Below the pieces are notes generated by a model. That model did no database searches, was not told where the DNA came from, and saw nothing but the letters and a program-made list of their open reading frames with translations. Source: Limnoperna fortunei (taxonomy: Eukaryota > Mollusca > Bivalvia > Mytilida > Modiolidae). Taken from it: a stretch of 64,000 bases of DNA. A program made the position numbers and the translations under genes. Shown here piece after piece: positions 1 through 11,226 of the stretch (positions within the stretch are counted from its first letter, which is position 1; each line of letters starts with the position of its first letter). The stretch covers positions 59,400,648-59,464,647 of the forward strand of contig OX104115.1 in assembly GCA_944474755.1 (NCBI GenBank), given 5' to 3'.

Positions 1-365
1 AGTTTGTTGTACCTATGTTTATGTATTCTCTCAAGAAGTTCTATGGTCGTCACCATGACTTAATGGAACGTTATACTAACTCAATCTCTTAAATATGATC
101 GGTCATAAGCAGTCTTTCCTATACCTGGATTTGACTTTTTCCTAGACAGGAAAATGAGCAATACGACGGTTGTCTAATAAAGAGCAGGCACTGCTTACTC
201 GTCCGAAGCACCTTAGTGCAACCATGGTTTTTATTGGGTTACTCACTTTCTATTTGTGTTTTAGTTTTTTCGTTGCGCTTTTATAATTTTGCCTATATCC
301 GCATTTGTAATTGTCCCCTGACTTTCGGTTCTTTTTGTTCGGTCGGTTGCCTTTGCTATTTTTCT
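1..365 (+). repeat. 3' tail of a Penelope-like retroelement, cut by window edge
   Basis: This stretch matches the tails of the copies at 21.98-23.12 kb (+), 13.35-13.65 kb (-), 33.00-33.36 kb (-) and 42.12-42.45 kb (-). Shared landmarks are the words tatggtcgtcaccatgac, ggatttgactttt.cctagac, gaggcaggcactgcttactcgtcc and the end gttcggtcggtt...tttgctattttt. The orientation is that of the copy whose reverse transcriptase reads on the + strand. The ORF on the opposite strand at 250-495 is a by-product of the repeat; the same reading appears at 13.4, 33.0 and 42.1 kb. The 5' part of the element lies left of the window. The family assignment comes from the RT-bearing copies. Confidence 0.8.
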
Positions 366-744
366 TATTTATGAGAAAAAGAGGTGTAATGTGATAAAGT
401 AATGTCGTAAATGTCACATTACATCTCTTGGTGTCCTGTTCTAGTGTGTAACGGTGTTCTGCATTATACACTACACTGTCTTGTTTTGAAGTCATATAAA
501 GCCGTTGTTACTTTTCCGTACATAGATGGATAACACTATTTGACTTAAGTATGTTAGATATTTTAAATTATGAACATGATAAAACTTTGATATACAAGTT
601 AAAAAGAAAAAATTGCAACTCCTAAATAATGACGGATCTGCAGATAGCAAGTTTTACGGTGACTTCAACATGTTACTTTAACTGTTTAAGGCAATTAAAA
701 TTACACGCTTACGAAAATTCTACATTTTCCAACATTTTAAAATG

Positions 745-960
745 GCTTTCTCTGGACAGGACAATAAGTAACTCCAACGTTGTCTAATTAGAGGCAGGCA
801 TTCACTTTTTACTCATCGAAAAACGAGTACCTATGGTTTAATTGCTTTCGTTTTTGATGTTGGTAACCTTTTTTGTCGTGTGTGTTTGTCTTAATACGGA
901 TTAACAATTTCTCATTTCCTGTCTGCTCATTTTGATTGGTCGCCCTTCTTTCTATATTTT
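745..960 (+). repeat. older, diverged second copy of the same retroelement tail
   Basis: Weaker but colinear match to 115-350: tctggacaggacaataagtaac, then a gaggcaggcat...actcatcg segment, then gtttgtcttaatacggatt and tttgattggtcgccc in place of gttcggtcggttgcc. The order and spacing of these words match the tail above, so I read it as an older copy in the same direction. It has no coding content. Confidence 0.5.
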
Positions 961-1411
961 TAACTGGAACATTGCTTTACAGTCACCCAAATGAAATACA
1001 ATTAAACATCAAGATTTGAGCAATTGTCCAACTGTATTCCATTCAGTTCTTGCATTGCCGATACACATCGTTATATTATTGTACCAGAAAGTCGAGTAAA
1101 CACTGATAGTGTAATCGAATTACGTAAACGATAGCGTTATCGTTGAATTTAATTACGTTTTCTTTTACACACGTTTTCATATATGATTACAACACGAAGA
1201 AACTAATTAAATAATTAAATAAAAGCTGGAGTTATCATCTGTACTAAACCAAGTATGTGAATACTATGCCAGTTATGCAAAAACAACATTTTTCAGGCAT
1301 CTCTAAGGTAATATGACGTACAACAGATCTGATTACAATTTATTAGCTGAAAGATTACAAATATGCGCTTCATTTTCATTTTAACAGTTTGTTTGAGAAA
1401 CACACAGAATA

Positions 1412-1694
1412 ATGTTGTTTAAATATTGCATTATTGACGTCGAGTTTTTCACATTGGTGTTTTCCGATGAGCTGTGTGACAACAGTACAAGTAACGAATT
1501 AAACTGTAGACAAACTATATCTATGCCATTACTTAACAATATGCGTGCTGCACTTAAAGCTGATATTGATATAACGGAAATGAAAAACGTTCTTGGAGCT
1601 TTTATTCATCAAGAAATCCAGACTGGAATTCAAACTGCTATGAAGGCACTTGTCGAAGACCTGGTAGCTGTAAACGTTAGAAAGGCCAAACAAG
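1412..1694 (+). CDS. C1q-domain gene, 5' exon candidate (helical stalk)
   Basis: Open frame from the ATG at 1412 to a splice donor at 1695 (caag|gtattt); the frame stops just inside the intron. The 94 encoded residues include a charged, probably helical stretch (MRAALKADIDITEMKNVLGA, then more heptad-like sequence), as expected for the stalk of bivalve C1q-domain proteins that lack a collagen region. The donor is phase 1, matching the next exon. The first 20 residues are only weakly hydrophobic (MLFKYCIIDVEFF), so the real start or signal peptide may lie in an upstream exon; the start is uncertain. Linking this exon to the C1q exon at 6.9 kb is inferred from order, strand and phase. Confidence 0.5.
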
Positions 1695-2225
1695 GTATTT
1701 AACCATTATCTAATATTTGTTTGAATTGTTGAAATGTAGCCTTTTAATGATTTGCAACATAATTAAATTAAATATAAGAAGTATATCTGGATTGACTTTT
1801 ATACAGTATCATACAAATAAATTATCCAATAAATGTTACAAAGATTCTTAATTATCGCATTCCGCAGGAAAGACAAACACAATGCATGAATAAAAGAAAA
1901 AGGGAAAACAGAACCTCTTAAAAAAGAACAAATGCTTTCCTGAAGGCTGCTAATTTCCCTGTATTAGTATTAACGACACCAGCAGCTGTTAAAAAGAAAA
2001 TGAAGTGATATTAAAATTTTGGAAATTTAAAATTTACGGCAGAGGTTAACTGTGTTACATTAACTTTGTCTTCTCTATCAAGGCCTTCTTTGTATTTCAT
2101 ATAAACAATATACGGAAATTTACGTCGTTAAGTTATGTATTATAATTTGGTTTATAGAAGACAATGTGACTCTTATTTTGTGACTGTCATCTCTTTTACT
2201 TTTAATTGTGTTTCAAAATTTTCAG

Positions 2226-2324
2226 ACATAATTGAATCATCTATAAAAGATGAAATAAAAGAAGACGTAAATGCAGCCTTTCAAGACAAATTTAAGCAAA
2301 TTGAGTCAACATATGAACGTAAAG
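2226..2324 (+). CDS. C1q-domain gene, second stalk exon
   Basis: Acceptor at 2221-2225 (ttcag) and donor at 2325 (aaag|gtaata) enclose 99 bases, phase 1 to phase 1, so it splices in frame after the exon ending at 1694. It encodes about 33 residues of Lys/Glu-rich, helix-forming sequence (DEIKEDVNAAFQDKFKQIES). This continues the predicted coiled-coil stalk. It is also phase-compatible with the C1q exon at 6887, but a direct join would lack the first part of the C1q fold. Confidence 0.55.
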
Positions 2325-3515
2325 GTAATATATCATTTCCTTACTATTTATATGTAATAACGACTTTTCAGGGGATCGCTGGTGAGTCACTTATTCGTCT
2401 TGTTTTCAATGGCTACTTGTCTACCAAATTACATGGACATAATCTAAAGCAATATTTTTTTTCTTAACAATTTTCCATCTAATTTTAACTTAAATAATCA
2501 GGTGTTGTTACATTAAGTACATACCAGATTGGGATGAACACGATTCCGAAACAGGAAATTTCTCACGATAATTTGTGAAAGACGATATAATGATATTTAT
2601 TTTGTCTTAATATTTCAAATAATTACACATTCGCATCAGATTTCTACTTTCAGTTAGTTATATTCGAAGATAAAGTGCTTTCCGGATGCTTTATCAGAAA
2701 CTCTAAATTTAAGTTTGATTTTAGGTGTGTGAACTAGTAACGAAATCATTCATAAGACATTTTTCACTCATTGTGACTTTTCGGTTTTGTTATTCTTGTT
2801 TTTGTTAAGGTGTATTAATATGATATATCATATCAACGACAGTTCTCCAATTTACTCATCTATCAAACTTAAAAAATACGTGATATATTTACTGCGATGC
2901 TATCAAAGGAAAAAAAATGTATGCATGTACGTATTATATTATAAATGTTATATACTGTTAGGTCGCGGGTTTGCAAAATGCACCAAGTTTCTCTCCACCA
3001 AACACATAGAAGCCGTTTTATTACGGAAAAATTGGACAAAGTGGTATTAAACCAAATTCAGACAAACAAAATACAATGGTGCTAAAATCTCAATTATTTC
3101 AAGGCCCACTTTGAGATTTCCGCTAAATCGTAACGTTAAGTACGAGTAACAGAATTGGATTCTGATTTATTTTAATTTGACGCGTTTGTCGACAGGAAAC
3201 AGCAAAACATCGAGACCGCGTCTAAGCATAACAATATAACTTTGAACTATGTCCACTCATAAATAAGCCTAGTCAGGGCACGCGTGTAGGCGTTACATCA
3301 AAACCAAAACTATCTTTGTACAAAAGAATGAGCATTTTATGTTCATAGATGGAAATAATCGTTGATTGTATTACAATTTTTCCACAAGACTTATATTTTA
3401 ACACGCCATTCGAGAATTCAACTAATTATTCTTATTTCCAGTAACCAACATGACTAAAAGTCGGAGTTTTAGCCTTCCTCTTGTAAAAGACCATCATATA
3501 ACTGTTTACATTATA

Positions 3516-3660
3516 ATGTAAGTTTCTCCTGGACCTGACGCAAATTTCAACTGAATTAAAACAATGTAAGTTTCTCCTGTACCGGAAGCAAATTCCAACT
3601 GAATCTAACACAATGTAAATTTCTACTGGACCTGAAGCAAATTTCAACTGAACTAAAGTA
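3516..3660. repeat. three tandem 48-49 base units
   Basis: Units start at 3516, 3564 and 3613, each beginning atgtaa.tttct.ctg and ending caa.tt.caactgaa plus a few bases. Units are 48, 49 and 48 bases with scattered differences. The minus-strand ORF across them is an artefact of a unit length near a multiple of three. Confidence 0.85.
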
Positions 3661-3862
3661 ATGGAAGCGGGAGGTTTGGCATGCCATAAAACCTGGTTTA
3701 AACCACAATTTCTTTTAAAATGCCTGGACCAATTCAGGACTATTTCTGTAGTTACTATATTTTTGGTTGTTGTTCTGGAGTTTGCCGGTTTCTCGGATTT
3801 TGATTTTGTGGATGGTCTTTTTTGACAGTTTCCTCGATATTTTGTTATTACATTCATTGGTA
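3661..3862 (-). repeat. interspersed repeat, copy 1 (second copy at 36420)
   Basis: The reverse complement matches 36420-36650: aaaaagac.atccacaaa, ccggcaaactc, a ggtccaggcatt/ggtagaggcatt segment and gttttatggcatgc followed by aaacctccc.cttccattact. Both copies are diverged and have no intact gene. The type of element is not recognised. Confidence 0.7.
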
Positions 3863-6800
3863 TGGTTGATCGTTTGAAGTAACTTACAGCACACTACAAG
3901 ATTAGTTTAACTTAAAGTAGAAATTCATTTACAGAAATATGAATAACCACGCTACTTTTACGTTTTGTCACATTCGGGTGAGCTACGGCAGGCTGCAGAA
4001 AAACCTATGGTTAAAGTTTCATCCTTGTTTCCAATTTTAATTTTGACGTCTCCGTTATGTTGACAGAGAAATACAAAATATAGAAGTTTTCAGACACTTT
4101 TCATTCTTTATAACAGAATATTAATTGCTTCTCCAGCAGCCTAAAATTGTTTATACAGTGATAGCAAGTTATTTATTTTTTAATGAATGACTATATGTTT
4201 TAATCACGTCAAACTGTACTAAAAGACCTATTTTACAAATAACTAGACTAAGTGTATTATATCTCTTTTTCTCAAACTAACTAGATGTTAGGCATACACA
4301 TAAAGAACGTGTGATTATGAGCACAAACTTTCAACATTACATATCACTGGCAACCATTGATGTTCTCATGAATGATACAAAAACGTTTCTTCTTGAAAAC
4401 TTTCAAGTTGATGCAATCGTTGACCTTCAGTAAATTGGTATAAAATTATAAAAAGTCAGTCCTTACATGTAGGTCATATCGTCTGATATAATATATACTG
4501 ATTCTGGTTGTTTTGTTATGGAAATCTACCACACTAACAAAATATGTCGTATATAATTTTAAATTTGAATAAAGGGACCGAACAAAAGACAGTCTCTATA
4601 TAATTCTTTATCGGTTTTTTGTACATTTTCCCTTAGATGTGTACCGGTGATTAAGTCAGTAGCAACGTACTGGAATTTATCACCGAATTTATAGGGTCTA
4701 TAGGCTGTGGAGGAACCTAACACTGATTTTGTCACACTAACTAACAGAATGTTGAATAAACAAAGTTAGATGAAATAAAACACAATGTTACCCCCCTCCC
4801 CCCAAGAAAGCGAACGCAGCATCAAATATTACACATTTTCATAGAAATATATCATATTCGGCCTCATAGCAAATGCATTTTAATACGTCTGCTTGTAATA
4901 TGGACACCCTATAGCGCCTTTTTGTTTTAACTGTTCACAAATGGCATGCATATTCTCTGCCGTCCGTTCGTGACCTTCTGTCCACGATAATACAGTTTAA
5001 ATATTCTAAACTCTTCAAATTGCACAAACATCGACAGGAAGTGACAAATCCCGAATTCCTGTTAATTCACCACAAGAACTTGCGAATAACCTTCCCATTT
5101 TGTGGGGTAAACCCGACAATTCACAAAACTGTAATAGAATTATTACGGCGGTGAAATTCGGCCTACACAAGAATCTACAACACATCAGATATTGTACATC
5201 AATGCAGCATTGTAATTACAATTGGAATGATGTATAAATCGTATCTCCCATGCTCATTAAAATACAAAATATTAATAGTAAAATAAAAGATTCTCCTTCA
5301 CAAACTATTAAATAAACGATTAAAATGACATACCTTACAGAGGATCAATGACAAAAATACGTCCATCAATACGCCACATTTCCGGTTGAATGATGTTGAC
5401 GCTAAACAACGTAGCACACAGTTTTTCACAGATCACTTCGTCCAAAAACTAGTTTGTTTAAAAATATGGTCTAAATTGACCAAAATGTTGTTTTTGAAAA
5501 TAAATGATACAAGGAATATATGGATATGATGATCAACGTAGATAATAAATGTATACAATGAGATTTGGTATTGAAGACTAGTAATCTTTTTAACTTTTTA
5601 ATTAAACGAACATTGTGGTACTTACTCTCTCTTGAACACAAACCCTTAATACATCTTATATAATAAATAGAAAAACGCAATCTTAGATTGCTGATAGCCC
5701 GCCCAACCTAGCGGACACCGGAATTTTAATGTAAAAATGTACATTATGAATAATATGTCACATCTGTATTTGTTATAAATACGATAAATGCACAACGCTA
5801 TGATTTACACATTAGAAATTATCATCATTAACTCTATAAAGAAAACATTAACTCTATCACAGACAAATACGCCGGCCAGGAAAAACCAAAACCTAAAAAG
5901 TTAAAGGAAACATGTGCAGCATCCGTCTCAAGAGGTTTACTCGGAACAGTAACCAAACAAAATATAAAACAGTAAAACGAAATAAACATTTTGCGAATAA
6001 ACTTGAAGTTGTTTACAGAAGCACCGGAGGCTAGAAAGTGATTAAACCGCTGGCTAATCAAGTCACAACGATTTGGGTTCACTCGAATACAAATCCAATA
6101 ATTTCCCTCTATACTTTGTACCGCGGGAAATTACAATTATCATTCACTTACATAACAAGGTCGGGGCTATTCTACGCCCTATCCCCCTTATCCTCACCAC
6201 AACTTCTATTACACTGTGATGAATTTAGCATCAAAACAAAATTTTGTTATAAACTACCAATTCACACAAGTTGGAGATGTGCCGTAAATTATCAAGAACT
6301 GCTAAGCTACCTATTTTGATTAGGGTAGATAGTCATTCAGGTCTTAACTGTTATTGAAGTGTTGAACAATATATTCTTATTTACCGGTTATATTGTGTAA
6401 GACTTCTTATCAATATGAATATTGATTTGTATGCTCTCCACAAATTAATATCACAATAAATCAATGAAATAATCAATTATTATAAAACAGTGTTTGTATT
6501 CTTTTACAATACAAAGAAATTTAAAAAAGAACACCCCCTTGCCTGTTGGGTTCATTTCCTCCTATATTGTTTTCCATGAACAGCAACGGACTTTTTTAGC
6601 ACGTTTAAGATGTACGAAGTTCGCCACGACTTCTATGATGGAAGCCAACATCGTGCATACCAATTCTTTATACCGTTCGTTTCTTTAAGGCAATAAAAAC
6701 ATTTATTTCCCCTTGTCCTAGGACCGTCAATCAAGTAATTAGTTCAGTCTTACATGCAATGGCTTTGTATACGTTCATTTAAGGTTTAATTGCGTTTGAT

Positions 6801-6886
6801 GGATTTAAATCTTTCAGACACATTGATTCAAGCTATAAAAAATGATTAACAACTCTTTATTAGTTATCTTTCATATTTTTTTTTAG

Positions 6887-7203
6887 ATCTCAACAGTGGT
6901 GATTCGTATGATAAGACCACGGGAATATTTACTTGTTTAGAGGATGGTTTGTATACGTTCAGCTGGACATTCACGGTAACACCAAGATCACCATTTGCCA
7001 TTATTCTTAAAGTAAATGGGCAAAGCATTGCTGCTCAAGCTATTTATACATCTAGTGTAGAAATCGAGGCCCGCTCGTGCACTGCTGTTGTACATATGAC
7101 GAAAGGCCAACAAGCATGGATAGAAAGTGATCCCGGGGGTTTATTTGTATTAGACACATGGAATACGGCCCACAGTACAATTTTTGCGGGTTATAAATTG
7201 TGA
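6887..7203 (+). CDS. C1q-domain protein, terminal exon
   Basis: A pyrimidine-rich acceptor (ttttttttttag, ending 6886) opens a 317-base exon that stops with TGA at 7201-7203. It encodes about 104 residues of a C1q (gC1q) domain: NSGDSYDKTTGIFTC, EDGLYTFSWTF, LKVNGQ, a GQQAWIES strand, and the family ending STIFAGYKL. These are the conserved aromatic and glycine positions of the jelly-roll trimer. In bivalves such proteins are secreted, trimeric pattern-recognition lectins and form very large families; that role is family knowledge, not shown here. The first strands of the domain (about 30 residues before NSGDSYD) are absent from this exon and were not found upstream. The gene may have an undetected exon, or the domain may be truncated. 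Confidence 0.85.
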
Positions 7204-8332
7204 AACTTTGAACTTTCCTATCAATGTTTTCAGTAGAAAGCAATTTCATCATATTCATATATTTTAATTTTGTGGATTTTGTAATGTAGTATAGAAATGT
7301 TTAAATTGTATTTAGTCTACATTCCAGGAATTAAAACACAAACATTTAAATGGGTTTTATTTTATTTTCGTTATTAAAACTACGTATCATACGTACCAAT
7401 AACTTTTTTTGCATATCGGACACATGTGTTCGGAAAAAGTCTCCATTATTTCCAAGTGACTCAATGTAGCGACAAATTTCTAAATACAACAACGGATGTA
7501 ACGTCGACTCTAATTTTGACAATGCGCATTGTTCATGGCATAAACTCCACGTTCAGATCTTAACGTATGTAGATGTTATTTCTGTACATAAAAATGTCAC
7601 ATTTATTCGGTTTAGTAAGATTTAATTGCCGTTGTATTGAAATAAAGGTAACGACATTAGTGTGAATAAGATTTTGATAATTAAATTTGTTTTGAGGGTC
7701 TAACGCCATTATCAAGCAATTTTTGTTGGGGAGGGGTGTGCTGAATTTGGAGTACGCGGTGAAACCCTCCGATACACACCCTCTGTCCGTAGTAAGGATG
7801 GAAATCGAATATAGACAAACGTTAATACCTTTTTTCATCAGATAAAGTAACTGCCTTAATTACTCCACTACCAAGGCTCTAAATGTGAATTTGAAGAATG
7901 AACGGTATCGATGTTTTTAGTAATAAATATTTATTTACTTACTCCCATGATGCTCATGTTAATTGTGACCATCCTACCACCATGCATGCAGTGCTGCAGG
8001 CAAAACTTCATAGGAAATACATTCATGTCATCCGCACAATTATATGTTATTTGTCTTGACATAGTCCAGGTCCCAAATATCTTGTCAAAATCTCACACGT
8101 TCAGTGCGCATCGCCACATGCCTGTACATATACAAATAAATCTTACAATTGGTTTTGGTCTAGTTTTTTGTGTTTTTGTTGTTGGTATCTTTGATGTTGT
8201 TTTGTTTTGTTTTTGTTTTTGTTTTTTGATTTGTTTGGGGGTTTTTGTTGTTGTTTGTTTTTGTTTGTGCTATGTTTATGTTGTTGGAAGCAACCTAAAT
8301 TAGTTATATAAATCATAGGATTTTCCACAGAC
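7204..8332. other. intergenic, no gene seen
   Basis: Downstream flank of the C1q gene. ORFs of 70-130 codons on both strands have no splice or family support. Bases 8155-8280 are a G/T-only low-complexity run (gtttttg and gttgttg words), which produces the long Phe/Val/Cys-rich + strand frame and the Lys/Gln/Asn-rich - strand frame. Confidence 0.7.
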
Positions 8333-8338
8333 GATTAT

Positions 8339-8701
8339 CATACATGCCAATGATCCGAATTTTGCCCGGAACCTCCGGGATTTGTTACCCGCGTCCGGGC
8401 TACCGGGTAGGTTGTTGGAATCCTGGGATTTCTTCTTTTTTCAGGAATAATTATAAAATAGCATTTCTAATCCTGCATTATCAAAATACATGCGTATGTC
8501 AGCTAAACAAAACCTGGAGACCCTCTCAAATACCACAGAAATACTCTAAAATCGTTTTCGGCCAGGGGGTCTTCGCCCCCCTCTGCCTCCCCCCCCCCCC
8601 CCAACAAGGCTTTTCCTAGGACCCACAGGGGACTTTTAGCGGTCCCCATATCCCTTGGCGAAGTTATCAGGAATTCTACCAAAAATATGTTGGCAAGTAT
8701 G
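8339..8701. mobile_element. MITE-like element with 6-base target duplication
   Basis: The ends are inverted: it begins catacatgccaa and ends ttggcaagtatg, whose reverse complement is catacttgccaa. The flanking bases are gattat on both sides (8333-8338 and 8702-8707), a probable target-site duplication. The interior is GC-rich compared with its surroundings (gtccgggctaccgggtag, cagggggtcttcgcccccct, a poly-C run near 8590) and has no ORF. I infer a non-autonomous DNA transposon of unknown superfamily. Confidence 0.7.
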
Positions 8702-8707
8702 GATTAT

Positions 8708-8940
8708 TGTGCAATCGATAAAATTCATAGGTGCCACTTGGCACAGAACATCCATTTAATAATCCACGGTTTCCTTTACCTAATACTGCAAGCATTCCAG
8801 TGGCAGTCAAAAGATTGTTTCCGTTTGTTCCTGTTTCCTGATTGATTTGTTGTTTGTAAATTTGCGCCCACTCAGATTCGACGACTACAGTGGCGTTATA
8901 CTGTGACAGGAACGAAGCCCTCTTTATACACACGTCACCT
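8708..8940 (-). CDS. possible terminal exon of an unrecognised gene
   Basis: The - strand is open for about 80 residues with balanced composition (MCIKRASFLSQYNATVVVES near the start, NGCSVPSGTYEFYRL near the end), unlike the biased frames around it. A possible acceptor (ataaaag) lies just upstream near 8941. The frame now runs 11 residues into the neighbouring MITE before stopping. Without the MITE it would end about 9 residues into the flank, so the insertion may have replaced the original C terminus. I do not recognise a domain. It may be a real exon or a remnant. Confidence 0.3.
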
Positions 8941-9605
8941 TTTATATTTCTTTGCTATGATTTCCGTTATATAGCTCCACAATTCTCCCTTTTTTTGCAC
9001 TTTAAATTGTTATGGAAAGAAAAAGAAATTCTTTTGTAAGCTTTGCAATAATTCAGATGATGTAATAGATATTAAAGGAATGGGTCAAATTTGGAACTGG
9101 TTTTACGATATTAAAAGTTTGGGTCTGTATTCCTACACCTCTAAGCGGTGAATGAATAGTGTAAACAGAACAGTAAAGTTATACGATAAAAACAGGGATG
9201 ACGTCATTCACTATTTTAATTTTAACGGCATAATTATATGTCATGTGAACAACGCAAGTTATATCGTATAAAATAGGTTACTCCATTTGAATTGGCCAAA
9301 CCGATTTTAGCTTACAAAGCAAATACAATTATATGAAGATAAGAATTTATAAAACATGTACTAAATATTACTTTTTTTACCTTCCATGCAGTTAGCAGAG
9401 GAATGTCAACAAGAAAATTTGCGTCAACAATGCGCCGCCTAATTATTTTTCGTGTTTGTATGATGGTAATTTAACGGACGCATTTAAAACATTTTTATAT
9501 CTAGATTACAGAGGTTAATTTGGGTTTGTTTGTTAAAATTTTGTTTATTTTTTCATTAATTTTTTCAGCTATATAATAGCGTGTACTTTTTTTGGGGTGG
9601 GGGGG

Positions 9606-9672
9606 GGGAAGGAAGCCGGAGTACCCGGATAAAATACCCGACGTTCGGTAGGAAAACTGGCAATCCTTATCA
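9606..9672 (-). repeat. SINE-like tail fragment
   Basis: The reverse complement reads ttgccagttttcctaccgaa, then a gtcgggtattttatccgggtactccggcttcc segment. The same words occur at 49515-49570 and 61730-61790. Only the tail half is present. Confidence 0.6.
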
Positions 9673-9904
9673 ATTAAGTTATTTTATGTTATGTGCAGTT
9701 TTAATATATAATGTTGAAATTCGTCAAAAAAAGCTTTCTTCTCAATATTATGTTCAAATAATAAATGAACAGCATGTAATTTAGACCCATTAGTGTCATT
9801 TGCTGTACTTAACACGTTTGGCTTAGAGGCTGTATTATAATGTAATGTTTCTAACATAGAATTTTTGTTCTTTTTGCATAGGCTTCAATGCAAAATTTTT
9901 CCTT

Positions 9905-10015
9905 TATAAGGTCGGGGTTTCTCTTAGTACTGCGGCTTCCAATCCCAAATAAAAATTGGATGCGATGATATAGCTAAAAAATTGCTGAAAGTGGCTTTAA
10001 AAACCTTTAAAAAGA
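9905..10015 (+). repeat. SINE-like tail fragment, diverged
   Basis: Carries aaggtcggggtttctcttag, actgcggcttcc, aataaaaattggatgcgatg and a ttaaaaacc-type end, in the same order as the 49.5 and 61.7 kb copies. Confidence 0.5.
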
Positions 10016-11115
10016 CAAAAACAATCAATGCAAAATACAGATCATTTGGACAATATGGCAGCTATAAGAAAAAGATAATCTGATATACAAAATGTATGCA
10101 AAATTGGTTTTCAAGTTAATTGGCTTAATAAAAAATTTACGTGTAGAGGTCCAGGTAAGCAAAAATAATCACAGTAGGCTACTAGTATTATACACCGTAT
10201 AACATAAAGCCTTGCGAAATGGCAATTTCTAAAATAACGCATTTGAACTTTTCCCTATAAGGTCCAATGTGAAGCTTAGTCCTGCAGTTGGGACTAGTTT
10301 TTTAAATACCGATTTCAATGCGCACATGTAATCTTTTGTCATATATTAAATCATAAATATACTTGAATAAAACTAATGTTCACGTGTTTTAATTAAATAA
10401 ATTAGACATAACATTTATGTATTGCATCTTACAAAAGACGGCACAATCCGAAATTGTATTCCTAAAATAGCCTTTCATTCTGGTTTTCGATTTTTCAAAG
10501 CTATGCTCATCGCTAGCGCTATCACCGAAAGACAAAGTTACCAGAATAATATGGTTTTACTCTATTTTTAACTTCTGTAAGTAGAATACCAAAAATATTA
10601 AGCATTGCATGAACATTTGATATCTCCAACCATTTTTGTTGTCCAATGTCATATTTTATTTATTTTTTCATTCAACTGGAATTATTTACATTCTTTTCGC
10701 AAAAGTCTGTTCATTCATGCTAAGTTTACTTCGGAATATATTCACCTTTACCCATCCTTAACAACGAAAGTAAATTTAAATATTTCTGGGTGGCGACAAT
10801 AACAGATGTATTTGCCATTTTACACGAAATTAACAACTGACTAATTTAGTCATCGAATATACTGCAGCGACTAACTAAAACTAGCTATTAGCAGTTAATA
10901 TTTAATTTCTACGTAGTATAAGATATTTTTGCCATGTATATACGCTTAAAAATGTTAAATGATCTGTACGTTAACACAGTCTAAAATTACAACTTTAGCC
11001 AAGTTTGAAGGTCATGTGTTGTGTTTCAACTCTAATTTGTCTACTGTTCGTGTATCGTCCTCTCATCGTAGGAAAAACCAAATACCCGGTTTTTTAAAAT
11101 AAAATATTACAAGGA

Positions 11116-11226
11116 TTGAAAGTTGTCCTACCGAATGTCCTGGGTTTTCCGGCTAGCAGGCTTAATCCCACAAGAAAAATTGATATGCCGAAAGTGCATT
11201 AAACACCGGTTAAACAACCAAAATCA
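11116..11226 (+). repeat. SINE-like tail fragment
   Basis: Carries a ctaccgaatgtcctgggttttccgg segment, then cacaagaaaaattgatatgc and cattaaacaccggtt. This is the order of the tail of the 49.5 kb element, with changes. Confidence 0.45.

Larger units (their letters stand above)
2325..6886 (+). other. long intron of the C1q gene
   Basis: There is no convincing exon in these 4.5 kb. A C1q domain should begin about 30 residues before the TGIFTC motif, so an exon with phase 1 at both ends was sought here. The nearest candidate is at 2654-2726 (tttcag acceptor, reading LVIFEDKVLSG, gtgtgt donor), but its phases (0 in, 2 out) do not fit. The intron also holds a triple 48-base repeat (3516-3660) and an interspersed repeat (3661-3862). 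The rest shows only short ORFs without splice support. Confidence 0.45.

Noticed and set aside
2362..2381. Possible 10-base microexon (ttttcag|gggatcgctg|gtgagt) in the C1q gene
   Set aside because: The flanking sites are good but it would shift the phase to 2, which does not fit the C1q exon at 6887.
3432..3857. 141-codon - strand frame
   Set aside because: It runs across a 48-base tandem repeat and an interspersed repeat; composition and repeats explain the length.
7911..8303. 130-codon + frame with a hydrophobic Phe/Val/Cys-rich end
   Set aside because: The end is a G/T low-complexity tract, not a membrane protein.
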